Source of the DNA: Myxococcota bacterium
GTDB taxonomy: Bacteria; Myxococcota_C; UBA6777
DNA length: 43,068 nucleotides
Direction: 5' to 3'
NCBI GenBank assembly: GCA_023150835.1
Contig: JAKLKB010000134.1
Span: 1 to 43,068 of the forward strand
Shown: positions 24,514-32,872 of the stretch, piece by piece
Layout: each line of letters opens with the position of its first letter
Numbering within the stretch: the first letter of the stretch is position 1
The notes under the pieces: generated by a model
Seen by the model: only the letters and a program-made list of their open reading frames with translations
Databases searched by the model: none
What the model was told of the DNA's origin: nothing
Translations under genes and position numbers: made by a program

Positions 24514-26709
24514 TCAGCGAACGCAAAGCAGAGGAGCTTGGTATCCAGAGGAGCTGCAAGTTCCTGCCCCGGGGCAACAATTACTGCCGCAAGTGGGTAA
24601 ACAGGCGGTTCCTCTGGGCCAGCAATAGGAGGATGTATGGGTGCCTCCGCACGAGGAAGTTGCAGAGCTTCCACCTGTGTACATACAAACGCTGGTGCCG
24701 CTTTGGTATCGGGTGATATTGGCAGCTTGCGCCCATTGGCCGATCAACATCAAGGTGGCGACGGTAAATCCAGCCGGACAATCCGAGGCCAACGGGGAGG
24801 ATGTATAGCAACCGACCACACGGAATTCACGGGCTCCTGTGCAGGCGCTGAACCAGCCTGTACACGATGTACTCGCAACGATCGTAGTGATCGGGTAGTT
24901 GTAGCCGCCACACGAGACGCTTGCTGTCACGCATACGCCGTTTTGGCAGGTTTGGGTGCTTCCACAGACTCGACCACATCCGCCGCAGTGGTTGTTGTCG
25001 GTTTGTACGTTGACACAGGTGTTGTTGCAGTTGGTTTGACCGCTGCCGCAGACGATCCGACAAGCTCCTGTGATGCAGCTTTGTCCGCTTGGACAGGCGT
25101 TGTTGCAGGCTCCGCAGTTCTTGGGATCGGTTTGGTAGTTAATGCAGGCATTGTTGCACACCGACGCGCCTGTGGGGCAACTGCAGATCCCTGTAGCGCA
25201 AGAGCCGCCTGTTGGACAGGCGGTACTACAGCGGCCACAATGCCCCATGTTCGTTTGCAGATCCACACACTGCCCGCTGCAAGCCGTCTGTTTCGTCGGG
25301 CAGGCCAGAGTGCATTGCCCGTTTCCGCAAACTTCACCCGCTGCACAGGCTTTTGTACAGGAGCCACAGTATTTGTTGTCGCTGTTGAGGTCGACGCACT
25401 GTCCGTTGCAATTGGAGAGTCCTCTTGGGCACGAGCAAACGCCGCTGGTACAGGACTTTCCGCCCACGCAGATCGACCCGCAGCTTCCGCAGTTTCGGAG
25501 ATCCGTTTTCAAGTCGACGCAACTCCCGCTACAGTCGCTTTGTCCGCTTGGGCAAACCAGTGTGCATTGGCCGTTGAGACATTGCTCGGCGGTTTTGCAG
25601 GGTGTATTGCAGCCCCCGCAATGATCGACGTTTCCTTTGGTATCTACGCAAACGCCGTTGCATTCGGTTTGGTTGCTTGTGCATCCGCAGACCCCTGCGA
25701 CGCAGATCTTGCCGCTGGTACAAACCGTTCCGCAAGTGCCGCAATGGGCCGAGTCATTTTGTAGATTGACGCACGTTCCGTTGCATTCGCTTTGGCCCGA
25801 AGGACAGTTGAGTCCGCACTTTCCACCGACGCATAACTCGCCGTTGGCGCACACGGTTGCGCAAGCACCGCAATGGCTTCGATCGCTTTGCAAGTCGACG
25901 CAAGCGCCGTTGCAGTCGCTTTGCCCTACGATACAAGCACACGTTCCCAAACCACAGGTCTTTCCGCCAGAACAAGCTGCGTTGCAAGCCCCGCAATGGC
26001 TCGGATCGTTTTGTGTATCCACGCATCTGGCCGAACACTCGGTCTGTCCAGACGGGCAGCTTACCGAACACTTTCCTGCTGCACAGATCTCTCCTGCTTT
26101 GCAAGCAGTTCCGCAAGCGCCGCAGTGCGCGCTGGTGCTTTGCAGATCAAAACAGCCACCCGCACAAGCGCTTTGTCCTGTTGGGCAACTGACGACGCAT
26201 TTTCCTGCGTTGCACAGTTCGCCTGTTTTGCAAGCATTCCCGCAAGCGCCGCAGTGACGGTGGTCGGTCTGAAAATCCACGCAATTTCCTGCGCAGGCGC
26301 TTTGGGACTTCGGGCAGGAGATCTCGCATTTTCCGCTCTTACAGCGCTGGCCTTGCTCGCAGATCGTCCCACAAACGCCGCAATGATTGTCGTCCGTTTG
26401 AAGATCGCTGCATTTTCCGCTGCAATCGGTCTGTCCCGATGGGCAGGCACAAGAGCCGTCGATACAGTTTTTTCCCGTAGCACAGGCGTTTCCGCACTTT
26501 CCACAATGCTCGGTGTCTTTTTTGAGGTGGACACAGTTTCCATCGCAAAAAGTCTGGGTGCTACCACAGATCGAAACACACGAACCGGCTTTGCAGATCG
26601 TTCCTGCTGCGCACGTCACAGAAGCGCATGGATCGGGGGTTCCACAACCTCCCATCCACGCAAGCCACAACCACGCCACGCTCAACCAAAAGAGGCTTCG
26701 GTATGCCAT
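24514..26709 (-). CDS. Lipoprotein with 13 myxobacterial-type cysteine-rich repeats
   Basis: The 731-residue protein starts MAYRSLFWLSVAWLWLAW and has a lipobox-like MGGC (Cys22). About 13 repeats of some 43 residues follow, each with the pattern C-x3-Q-x2-C-x3-C-V-D-x-Q-x-D-x2-H-C-G-x-C and ending C-x2-G-x2-C-x2-G-x-C; HCG becomes NCG or YCG in some. The last 130 residues form a separate Cys/Ser-rich domain (SCGGYNYPI to the end). Spaced Cys suggest many disulfides in an exported, rigid surface protein. ATG 26709 follows AAGGAG by about 9 bases; the frame stays open upstream to 26763. Repeats of this kind are frequent in Myxococcota proteins of unknown function. Confidence 0.9.
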   Translation of the reverse strand: MAYRSLFWLSVAWLWLAWMGGCGTPDPCASVTCAAGTICKAGSCVSICGSTQTFCDGNCVHLKKDTEHCGKCGNACATGKNCIDGSCACPSGQTDCSGKCSDLQTDDNHCGVCGTICEQGQRCKSGKCEISCPKSQSACAGNCVDFQTDHRHCGACGNACKTGELCNAGKCVVSCPTGQSACAGGCFDLQSTSAHCGACGTACKAGEICAAGKCSVSCPSGQTECSARCVDTQNDPSHCGACNAACSGGKTCGLGTCACIVGQSDCNGACVDLQSDRSHCGACATVCANGELCVGGKCGLNCPSGQSECNGTCVNLQNDSAHCGTCGTVCTSGKICVAGVCGCTSNQTECNGVCVDTKGNVDHCGGCNTPCKTAEQCLNGQCTLVCPSGQSDCSGSCVDLKTDLRNCGSCGSICVGGKSCTSGVCSCPRGLSNCNGQCVDLNSDNKYCGSCTKACAAGEVCGNGQCTLACPTKQTACSGQCVDLQTNMGHCGRCSTACPTGGSCATGICSCPTGASVCNNACINYQTDPKNCGACNNACPSGQSCITGACRIVCGSGQTNCNNTCVNVQTDNNHCGGCGRVCGSTQTCQNGVCVTASVSCGGYNYPITTIVASTSCTGWFSACTGAREFRVVGCYTSSPLASDCPAGFTVATLMLIGQWAQAANITRYQSGTSVCMYTGGSSATSSCGGTHTSSYCWPRGTACLPTCGSNCCPGAGTCSSSGYQAPLLCVR

Positions 26710-26765
26710 GAAATCATCTCCTTTTTTTGGGATATCGGTGTTGTTTGTTGGAAAAAGATACATGG

Positions 26766-28547
26766 CTATTTCTTTTGGGGTGGGGGGAGGTGGGGGCGTG
26801 GAAAGGCGGTGGGTGGGGTCTGTGCGGGTGGGGTTTGGGTGGGGGGAGACTGTGGTGGAGGGAAGGTGGAGCGGTAAGCCTGTGAAGCAGGGGGCGCAGC
26901 AGGAGAAGAAGGAGCGGAAGAAGGGTAGGTTGCGAAATTGCCTGTGGTCGGTGCGGCTCCAAAAGGTCGGGTGGGCGGGAGTGTGGATGGGCGTGAGGGC
27001 GGGGCGGATTCCGACAAATTAGGGGAGGGGGCCGGAGAGGAAGGCGAGGCTAGAGAGGAGCGTGTGCGTGGGGTCAGTTGTAGCGAAGAGACGGAGGTTG
27101 TAGGGGGATCGAACGAAGCGGAGGCCGCAGAGAAGGTGGGGACGTTTTGGGAGGGTGTAGCTTGCAGGGGGGGACGGGCCATCGAAGCGACCCCAGCAGA
27201 AAAGGCGGGCAAGTTTTGCGTCGGTGTGGGTTGGAGGGGTGTGTTTTGCGAAGGGCGTGTCGGGACGGTCTCGCCGCGCATACGGCGAAGGGCGTCTTCG
27301 GCGTCTTCGTAACCCGGCAAGAGATCGGCGGCGGTATCGTAGGCTTGGATGGCTTCTTGTGTGCGACCTTGTCGTTCGTAGAGTTGACCCAAAACGTAAT
27401 AAGCGTCGTGGGCTTCGGGATCGTCTTGGAGGCTGCGCTGGATCACTTCGATGGCTTCGTCGTATCGGCGTTGGTTGATCAAAGAGATCCCGAGGTAGTA
27501 CATCGGTTCTGCGGGAGAGGGGGATATCTCAGCAGCTTTGCGTAAGTTTTCTTCGGCTTCTTTCCAGCGCTCTTGTTCGAGGACGGATACACCGAGCTGT
27601 TGGCGAAGGGTCGGGTGATTGGGGGCTTTTTGGAGGGCTTCTTTGACTAGAACTTCGGTTTCTTTCCAGCGGCGTTGTTCACCGAGAGCGGTGGCGAGGT
27701 TGTGGTAAGCGTCGGGATCGTTGGGATTTTGGCGTAAGACTTCGCGAAAAGTCTGTTCGGCTTCAGTCCATTTTTCTTGGCATAGCATGGTGACGCCGAG
27801 ATTGTAGCGAGCGGTGGGATGTTGTGGATCTTGGCGCAAGACTTCGGCGTATTCTTCTTCGACTTCGTCCCAGCGTTCTTGGTGGACTAAGGCGGAGGCG
27901 AGTTTTTCGCGGGCTTCGAGGTTGCGGGGGTGTTTTTGAACTTCTTCGCGCAGATCGCCTTCTTGGGTTTCGTAGAGGCCGGCGAGTGCGATGCGGGCTT
28001 CTTTGTGTTGGGGGTCGAGGCGAAGGGCTTCGCGGTAAAGGGCTTCGGCGTTAGGGAGATCGGCTTTTTGTTGGAGACATTGTCCGAGATTGTAGTGATA
28101 GTCGGCTTGATCGGGTTTGAGTTGGATGGCGGTGCGCAAGGAGGCTTCGGCGTCTTCGGTGCGGCCTTGTTCGAGGAGAGCTTGAGCGAGGCGTGCGTGG
28201 ACGACGGCATAATTGCTTTGAAAGCGTAGGTAGGTACGGAGGGAGGCTTCGGCTTCGGTCCATCGGTGTAGATCGAGCAAGGTTTGGCCGAGTTTGTAAT
28301 GCAAGACGGGGTCGGCGTATTGTGCGCGCAGAGCGCGTTGGTAAAGGGCGGCGGCTTCTTCGTTTCGGCCTTCGGTGCTGCGTATGCCGGCGAGTCGGTA
28401 GAGAGAGAAAGGTTCTTCGGGGTGGGCGGCGAGGACTTGGAGCAAGAGTTGTTCGGCTTCGGCGTAGCGTTGTTCGTCGAGGAAAGACATTGCGCGACGA
28501 AAGGAGACCATCGCGTTTGCAGAGATTTGCGGTTGCGGGTGGTTCAC
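26766..28547 (-). CDS. TPR protein with Pro/Ser/Thr-rich tail
   Basis: The 593-residue protein opens at a GTG preceded by AGGAG (7 bases). Residues 14-430 are about a dozen tetratricopeptide repeats (for example YHYNLGQCLQQKADLPNAEA, ARYNLGVTMLCQEKWTEAEQ, AYYVLGQLYERQGRTQEAIQ). The last 160 residues are low-complexity, rich in P, S, T and Q with repeats of PLQxTPxQNxPxFSA, and end PPPQKK. No signal peptide or membrane helix is seen, so it is a cytoplasmic scaffold for protein interactions. Its + strand complement is strongly G/T-rich. It lies 130 bases downstream of the thioredoxin-like gene, possibly in one transcript. Confidence 0.9.
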   Translation of the reverse strand: MNHPQPQISANAMVSFRRAMSFLDEQRYAEAEQLLLQVLAAHPEEPFSLYRLAGIRSTEGRNEEAAALYQRALRAQYADPVLHYKLGQTLLDLHRWTEAEASLRTYLRFQSNYAVVHARLAQALLEQGRTEDAEASLRTAIQLKPDQADYHYNLGQCLQQKADLPNAEALYREALRLDPQHKEARIALAGLYETQEGDLREEVQKHPRNLEAREKLASALVHQERWDEVEEEYAEVLRQDPQHPTARYNLGVTMLCQEKWTEAEQTFREVLRQNPNDPDAYHNLATALGEQRRWKETEVLVKEALQKAPNHPTLRQQLGVSVLEQERWKEAEENLRKAAEISPSPAEPMYYLGISLINQRRYDEAIEVIQRSLQDDPEAHDAYYVLGQLYERQGRTQEAIQAYDTAADLLPGYEDAEDALRRMRGETVPTRPSQNTPLQPTPTQNLPAFSAGVASMARPPLQATPSQNVPTFSAASASFDPPTTSVSSLQLTPRTRSSLASPSSPAPSPNLSESAPPSRPSTLPPTRPFGAAPTTGNFATYPSSAPSSPAAPPASQAYRSTFPPPQSPPTQTPPAQTPPTAFPRPHLPPPQKK

Positions 28548-28677
28548 GATCCGCTCCTATTCCGGTGTCCTGTTTGGGGGGGCGCACGCGGGAAACGCCG
28601 TATTGTTCGAGATCTGTGGGCTGCGAGGCGTTTGTGGTATGCAAAAGCCAAGGGCAGCGTGCAGGGAAAGCACCGAG

Positions 28678-29586
28678 TTAATCAAAAGTGATGGTAGCCT
28701 TTGGATAGCGTTTTTGGAAGAGTGTGAGATGTTTTTGGTATTTTTGATCGCGTTTGAGTTCTCGATAGCACGAGATCTCAAGGCGGTAGACGTCGATGCG
28801 AAGGGGGTTTTGAGGATACAGCGTGTGAAAGCGCGAGAGCAGCGGTAAGGCTTGGGTGTAGGCGTTGATTCGCGCCAAGGCACGGGCTTCTCCAAACAGC
28901 GCGGCAGCACCGATGCGTTGTTGATCTTGGCGATCGTGTTGTTGCAAGCGTTGGAAGAGCGTGCGTGCAGGTCCGATCTCTCGGCGCAACAGCAGGCGTT
29001 CTGCGTAGGCGAGTTGTTGCAGGAGATCGCGTGTGTATGCGGGGGTGCGTCGCAGATCTTCGTAGCGATGGCGTTTTTCGAGGGTTGCGTGCAGGGGCGG
29101 AGCAAAAAATCGTGCGGGGTAATAGCCGACGATGCGTTCGACTTCGCGGCCTTGGGGATCGAGGATCAGCGTGGTTGGAAAGCGTCCGATCTGATAGCGT
29201 TGTGTGATGGATTTGCCCGTAGGTTGGTCGATATCGAACTTGACGACAAGGAATCGATCGAGCAGCGTTGCGATCAAAGGGTGGGAAAAGGTCTCTGCTT
29301 CGAGCTTTTTGCAGGGCGCGCACCAGACGGCAAATAAATCAAGGAATATCGGTCGATTCAAGCGAGAGGCTTCGCGGATGGCGGCTGGCAGATCGGGAAA
29401 TGGGCGATATCTCGGGCGGCGATAACCTGCACGTAAGGGCGCAGAGGCAGGAGCGGCGGAGGGGGGTTTGTGAACGAGCAGCGAGGATCGTTCAAACAGC
29501 CCGCCTGATCGGGCCGCAAGGAAGAGGCTGATCAACAGCAATGACAGTGCAGCGAGGGGCGCACCGCGTGTTTGGAAAGGTGACAA
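28678..29586 (-). CDS. Membrane-anchored thioredoxin-like protein with helical C-terminal repeats
   Basis: The 302-residue protein has an N-terminal hydrophobic helix (about residues 9-26) and a thioredoxin fold with active site AVWCAPCKKLE and the cis-Pro segment GRFPTTLI. This resembles the DsbD gamma-domain/thioredoxin-7 group. The last 130 residues are helical and TPR-like. The start is TTG 29586, chosen because AGGAGG lies 7 bases upstream; no ATG fits as well. The stop of plsB (TAG) is embedded in that Shine-Dalgarno, so translation is probably coupled. It likely acts as a disulfide reductase or thiol-redox protein on the periplasmic side (inference from anchor and fold). Confidence 0.85.
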   Translation of the reverse strand: MSPFQTRGAPLAALSLLLISLFLAARSGGLFERSSLLVHKPPSAAPASAPLRAGYRRPRYRPFPDLPAAIREASRLNRPIFLDLFAVWCAPCKKLEAETFSHPLIATLLDRFLVVKFDIDQPTGKSITQRYQIGRFPTTLILDPQGREVERIVGYYPARFFAPPLHATLEKRHRYEDLRRTPAYTRDLLQQLAYAERLLLRREIGPARTLFQRLQQHDRQDQQRIGAAALFGEARALARINAYTQALPLLSRFHTLYPQNPLRIDVYRLEISCYRELKRDQKYQKHLTLFQKRYPKATITFD

Positions 29587-29596
29587 GAGCGGCCTC

Positions 29597-32500
29597 CTAC
29601 CGTTGTTTCATTCGTTCAACGATGCGCGTCGAATCAAATCGAGCCGTACTATAGGCCCCAAGGCGCAGCGCAAAAGCCTCGATGGTTTGGGCATCTGCTC
29701 CCAGTTTGATGAACTTTTGTCGGCGTTTGGAAGGGGCCTTGCCTTCTTGTGCGGCTTCGGCGATCAAGTCTTGATCGCGCAAAAGCAACAAGCCTTGATC
29801 CAAGGTATCCATCGAGACGCTATCGGAGTAGCGCAAAAATCCTTCATGAAAAAGCGACTCCGCAAGCTGTTGTGTAAACTTGATGAATGTTTTTTCTTCT
29901 TGCATCTCGTTGGGTTGTAGCGAGAGGAGCGCCAGCGCACTCACCCAGTAGCTATCCAAAAAGGGCGTAAACAGCGCACGTAAGAAGCGCAACATCTGAT
30001 GCCCTTGAGGGGCGGGATAGATCAGACCATCGCGTTCTTGGAGGATGGCACGTCGGATCATCAGTGCGAGTGTTTCTTCAAAGTTGTCTTGGATATCGGG
30101 GGTAGGTCGATAGACAAACTCGAACTTGAGGATCTGGCTCACCGAGCGAACATGCCCAAGCAGCGCATCTTTTGGGATGCCGGGGTCACCTGCGCGCAGA
30201 TTGGGATGGGCCTGCATCGCGCAGGCTACGACACCTTCGGACAAAAACAAGTGCATCAGTTGGTTGCGGTAGTAGCTCATCTCGACACGGCGGCTTTCAC
30301 GCGGTCGGATCAAGGGTTCGGGGATGCCTTTGGGCCGTTTCAACAGCTTCTGTAAGAATTGCACTGCGTCATCCACGATCTTCCCCGTGTCCTCGAAAGG
30401 TGTCACGCGGCCATTGCGCTCCAACACGGCTTGCTTCAACCAATCCGTTCGTTCGATCAGTTCGCTTCGCGAAAGTCCCCGTCGTTCGTGGGTCATCAAC
30501 ACGGTGGAAACCAGCGCTGTGGGGGTGGCGACGGACGCCATGTTGATATCGTAAACCACGCGATAAGCGAGCGTCATCACGAGGCGTTTGCGATCTTCCT
30601 TGTTGTTGTAAGGGTCGAAGCTACCGCGCTTTCGCTTTTCTTCGTTGATCTCTTCTTGGATGTAGCGTCGTAAAGAGATCGGCTGGGCGAAATGGATATT
30701 GACGTGTCCAAAGTTAAGCTTCAGCAGCTTGCGGGCTTTGAGCAGTCCACCGATGGATTCTTTTTCTTTCTTTCCACCAAGAAGTTCGTTGGAATAGCTT
30801 TCTCCCTCGATGATCTTGTCATAGCCGATCGAGGTGGGAGCAAGGTATGCGTCAGGAACGCGGTTTTCGAGGACGCTATCGACGACGATCGCCAGTACGC
30901 CCATCTTGGGTTGGCGAAGTTTTCCTGTGCGGCTGCGTCCGCCTTCAATGAAAAATTCGACGTTGTTTCCGTCGCGCAAAAGCAAGCTGACGTACTCGCT
31001 AAAGATGGCCTTATAAAGCTCATCATCCCCAAAGGATCGGCGGATAAAAAAGGCCCCGCTTTTTCGGAAGATCCAGCCGATCACAGGCATCAAGAGGTTG
31101 TCTCCTGCCGTGATATAGGGGATCTTGAGATCGTAGTTGTAAAAAACCTGCGACATGATCAGATAATCGACGTGGCTTTTGTGGCTTGGAAGCAGGACGA
31201 TCGGGCCTTTGAGTGCGGCTTCGCGGAGTTGTTCGATACCATGACGATCGATCACGATCCCTGCATACATCTGACGCCAGATCTTGTTGAGGATCCAGTC
31301 GAGAAAGCGGGCGACGCCCATGTGCAGATCCGACGCCATACGATCAAGGGCTTTTTGTGCGCGGCGTTGGATCGCTTCGGGGGGCTTTCCTTCTTTTTGA
31401 GCGACTTCTTGGATGACTTTTTGAACGCGGGCGGCTTTCAAGACAAGTGCGATGGTCTCTTTGGCGGGGCGTGTGCGTGGGCCAGTCACGATGTGATGTT
31501 CGCGATCAAGCCGTCGATTCAGGCGATCGCGTAGGTATCCTGCGATCTGTTTGTTGTCCCAGTGCGGATGGGTGCGCATCAGGGCTTGGATATTGATCGG
31601 ATCGCCGCCGCGCACTTGGCTTTGTCTGCGATCTCGAAAAAACAGATACAGTTCGCGCAAGGTGCCGGGGAATTCTTTTTCACCGAACAGCACATCCCAA
31701 AAGCTGCGGGTGGCTCGTGAGGGGGTACGATCCCACACCAAGATCTGCGGACAAAGAAAGATCGGGCGTTTTTGTTGGCGCTGGAGGATCACCAACTCTT
31801 CGATCAGATCGACATCTCGGCCTCCCGGGGCGGGAGCCAGTCGGATCAAGCCACGCATCTTGTCGCGCAGCCAGTAAAATCCGCTGCGCAGCGCCGTCAT
31901 CGCCGTGTGGGGCCTTGCCAAAAACAGCGCGGTCGCTTCGTGTTGGCGGAGCAATCCGCGAAACAGATCCGCTTCGTCTTTCCCACCCGATCCAAAGATC
32001 CGACCAAACCAGCCCGTAAAGAAGATCCACAGATTGCGCCAAAAAGGAGCCCACGGAACCCAATACAAGCCTTGCGCAAAACGCGCAAGCGGCAGGCGAT
32101 AGCGTAGGAAAAGCGCGTTGTAAATAAAGTAGGTCACGTAGCTTTGGCTACGCATGACATACACGATCGTTCCTTGGTTTGCGGCTTCGTTCAGCTTTTC
32201 TTCGCGCTCTTTGGCGATCGTCAGATCCGCCGTATAATGGCGTGCAAACCAGCCCCATACACCGCGCAATCGCTCTTGCATCCCCGTCCAAGCGCTGTGG
32301 ATCAATCGCCGACGTTCTACCTCATCGACTTCTTCGAACACATCGGCCTTTGCCTCGATCGGCTGCGGCGATTGAATGGCTTCTCGGCTCGGGGGAGATA
32401 ACTTCGATGCCCCATCTAATTCTTTCCAAGGCTCGGCTGTTCCGGGTTCACCAAGCAACGGAGATTCCAACACAAACGACGGCGTTTCGACGAAAAGCTT

Positions 32501-32614
32501 GGGGCTTGAAACTGGGGGGCTTGGCAACATCTCCGCCTCTGCGACGGGACGGGCTTCTTGAGGGGATGTCCATTCGCCAGAAGACGATGGATGGGGACTT
32601 TCAGGGCGGCCCAT
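29597..32614 (-). CDS. plsB: Glycerol-3-phosphate acyltransferase, PlsB family
   Basis: First acylation step of phospholipid synthesis (sn-1 of glycerol 3-phosphate) at the inner membrane. The acyltransferase core shows HKSHVD (His478, Asp483), GAFFIRR (520-526), FFIEGGRSRTGKL (554-566) and an APTSIGYDKI block, as in PlsB. At 1005 residues it is longer than the 807-residue E. coli enzyme, because of a Pro/Glu-rich N-terminal extension of about 100 residues. It begins at ATG 32614 with AGGA 8 bases upstream. Its stop lies in the ribosome binding site of the thioredoxin-like gene downstream. No promoter is apparent, but a hairpin and repeat R1 precede it. Confidence 0.93.
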   Translation of the reverse strand: MGRPESPHPSSSGEWTSPQEARPVAEAEMLPSPPVSSPKLFVETPSFVLESPLLGEPGTAEPWKELDGASKLSPPSREAIQSPQPIEAKADVFEEVDEVERRRLIHSAWTGMQERLRGVWGWFARHYTADLTIAKEREEKLNEAANQGTIVYVMRSQSYVTYFIYNALFLRYRLPLARFAQGLYWVPWAPFWRNLWIFFTGWFGRIFGSGGKDEADLFRGLLRQHEATALFLARPHTAMTALRSGFYWLRDKMRGLIRLAPAPGGRDVDLIEELVILQRQQKRPIFLCPQILVWDRTPSRATRSFWDVLFGEKEFPGTLRELYLFFRDRRQSQVRGGDPINIQALMRTHPHWDNKQIAGYLRDRLNRRLDREHHIVTGPRTRPAKETIALVLKAARVQKVIQEVAQKEGKPPEAIQRRAQKALDRMASDLHMGVARFLDWILNKIWRQMYAGIVIDRHGIEQLREAALKGPIVLLPSHKSHVDYLIMSQVFYNYDLKIPYITAGDNLLMPVIGWIFRKSGAFFIRRSFGDDELYKAIFSEYVSLLLRDGNNVEFFIEGGRSRTGKLRQPKMGVLAIVVDSVLENRVPDAYLAPTSIGYDKIIEGESYSNELLGGKKEKESIGGLLKARKLLKLNFGHVNIHFAQPISLRRYIQEEINEEKRKRGSFDPYNNKEDRKRLVMTLAYRVVYDINMASVATPTALVSTVLMTHERRGLSRSELIERTDWLKQAVLERNGRVTPFEDTGKIVDDAVQFLQKLLKRPKGIPEPLIRPRESRRVEMSYYRNQLMHLFLSEGVVACAMQAHPNLRAGDPGIPKDALLGHVRSVSQILKFEFVYRPTPDIQDNFEETLALMIRRAILQERDGLIYPAPQGHQMLRFLRALFTPFLDSYWVSALALLSLQPNEMQEEKTFIKFTQQLAESLFHEGFLRYSDSVSMDTLDQGLLLLRDQDLIAEAAQEGKAPSKRRQKFIKLGADAQTIEAFALRLGAYSTARFDSTRIVERMKQR

Positions 32615-32699
32615 AGTGGAATCCTATATGTTATCAAGAGCCAAGGCTCTTTGTTTTTTTCTCTTTTGCACGATGCAGCGGCGTCTCACAACGCAACAA

Positions 32700-32727
32700 G
32701 GGAAGTATGCAAGCACACTTCCCTTTT
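32700..32727. terminator. Hairpin with T tract between the CFI-box gene and plsB
   Basis: GGGAAGT and ACTTCCC form a 7-bp stem around a 10-base loop, followed by TTTT on the + strand; on the minus strand TTGTTG follows. Both flanking genes are on the minus strand, so the likely use is ending the upstream CFI-box transcript, though the T tract is better on the other strand. Confidence 0.5.
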
Positions 32728-32733
32728 CATGAA

Positions 32734-32846
32734 CCCCGCGTTTGCGGCACTTCAAGCGGCTGTGCTGTTTGACACACCACTCATCACCCCGCCAACACGG
32801 GGTCAAGGGGGCCGCGCTCCCTGCGGGGCGTGGGGTGGAACCCCAC
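32734..32846 (+). repeat. Dispersed repeat R1, copy D
   Basis: CCCCGCGTTTGCGGCACTTC matches copy B, GCCAACACGGGGTCAAGGGG matches copy C, and GGGGTGGAACCCCAC is the closing palindrome. The middle differs more than between other copies. Confidence 0.85.
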
Positions 32847-32872
32847 AAAACCATCCAACCGCGCCACTCCCG

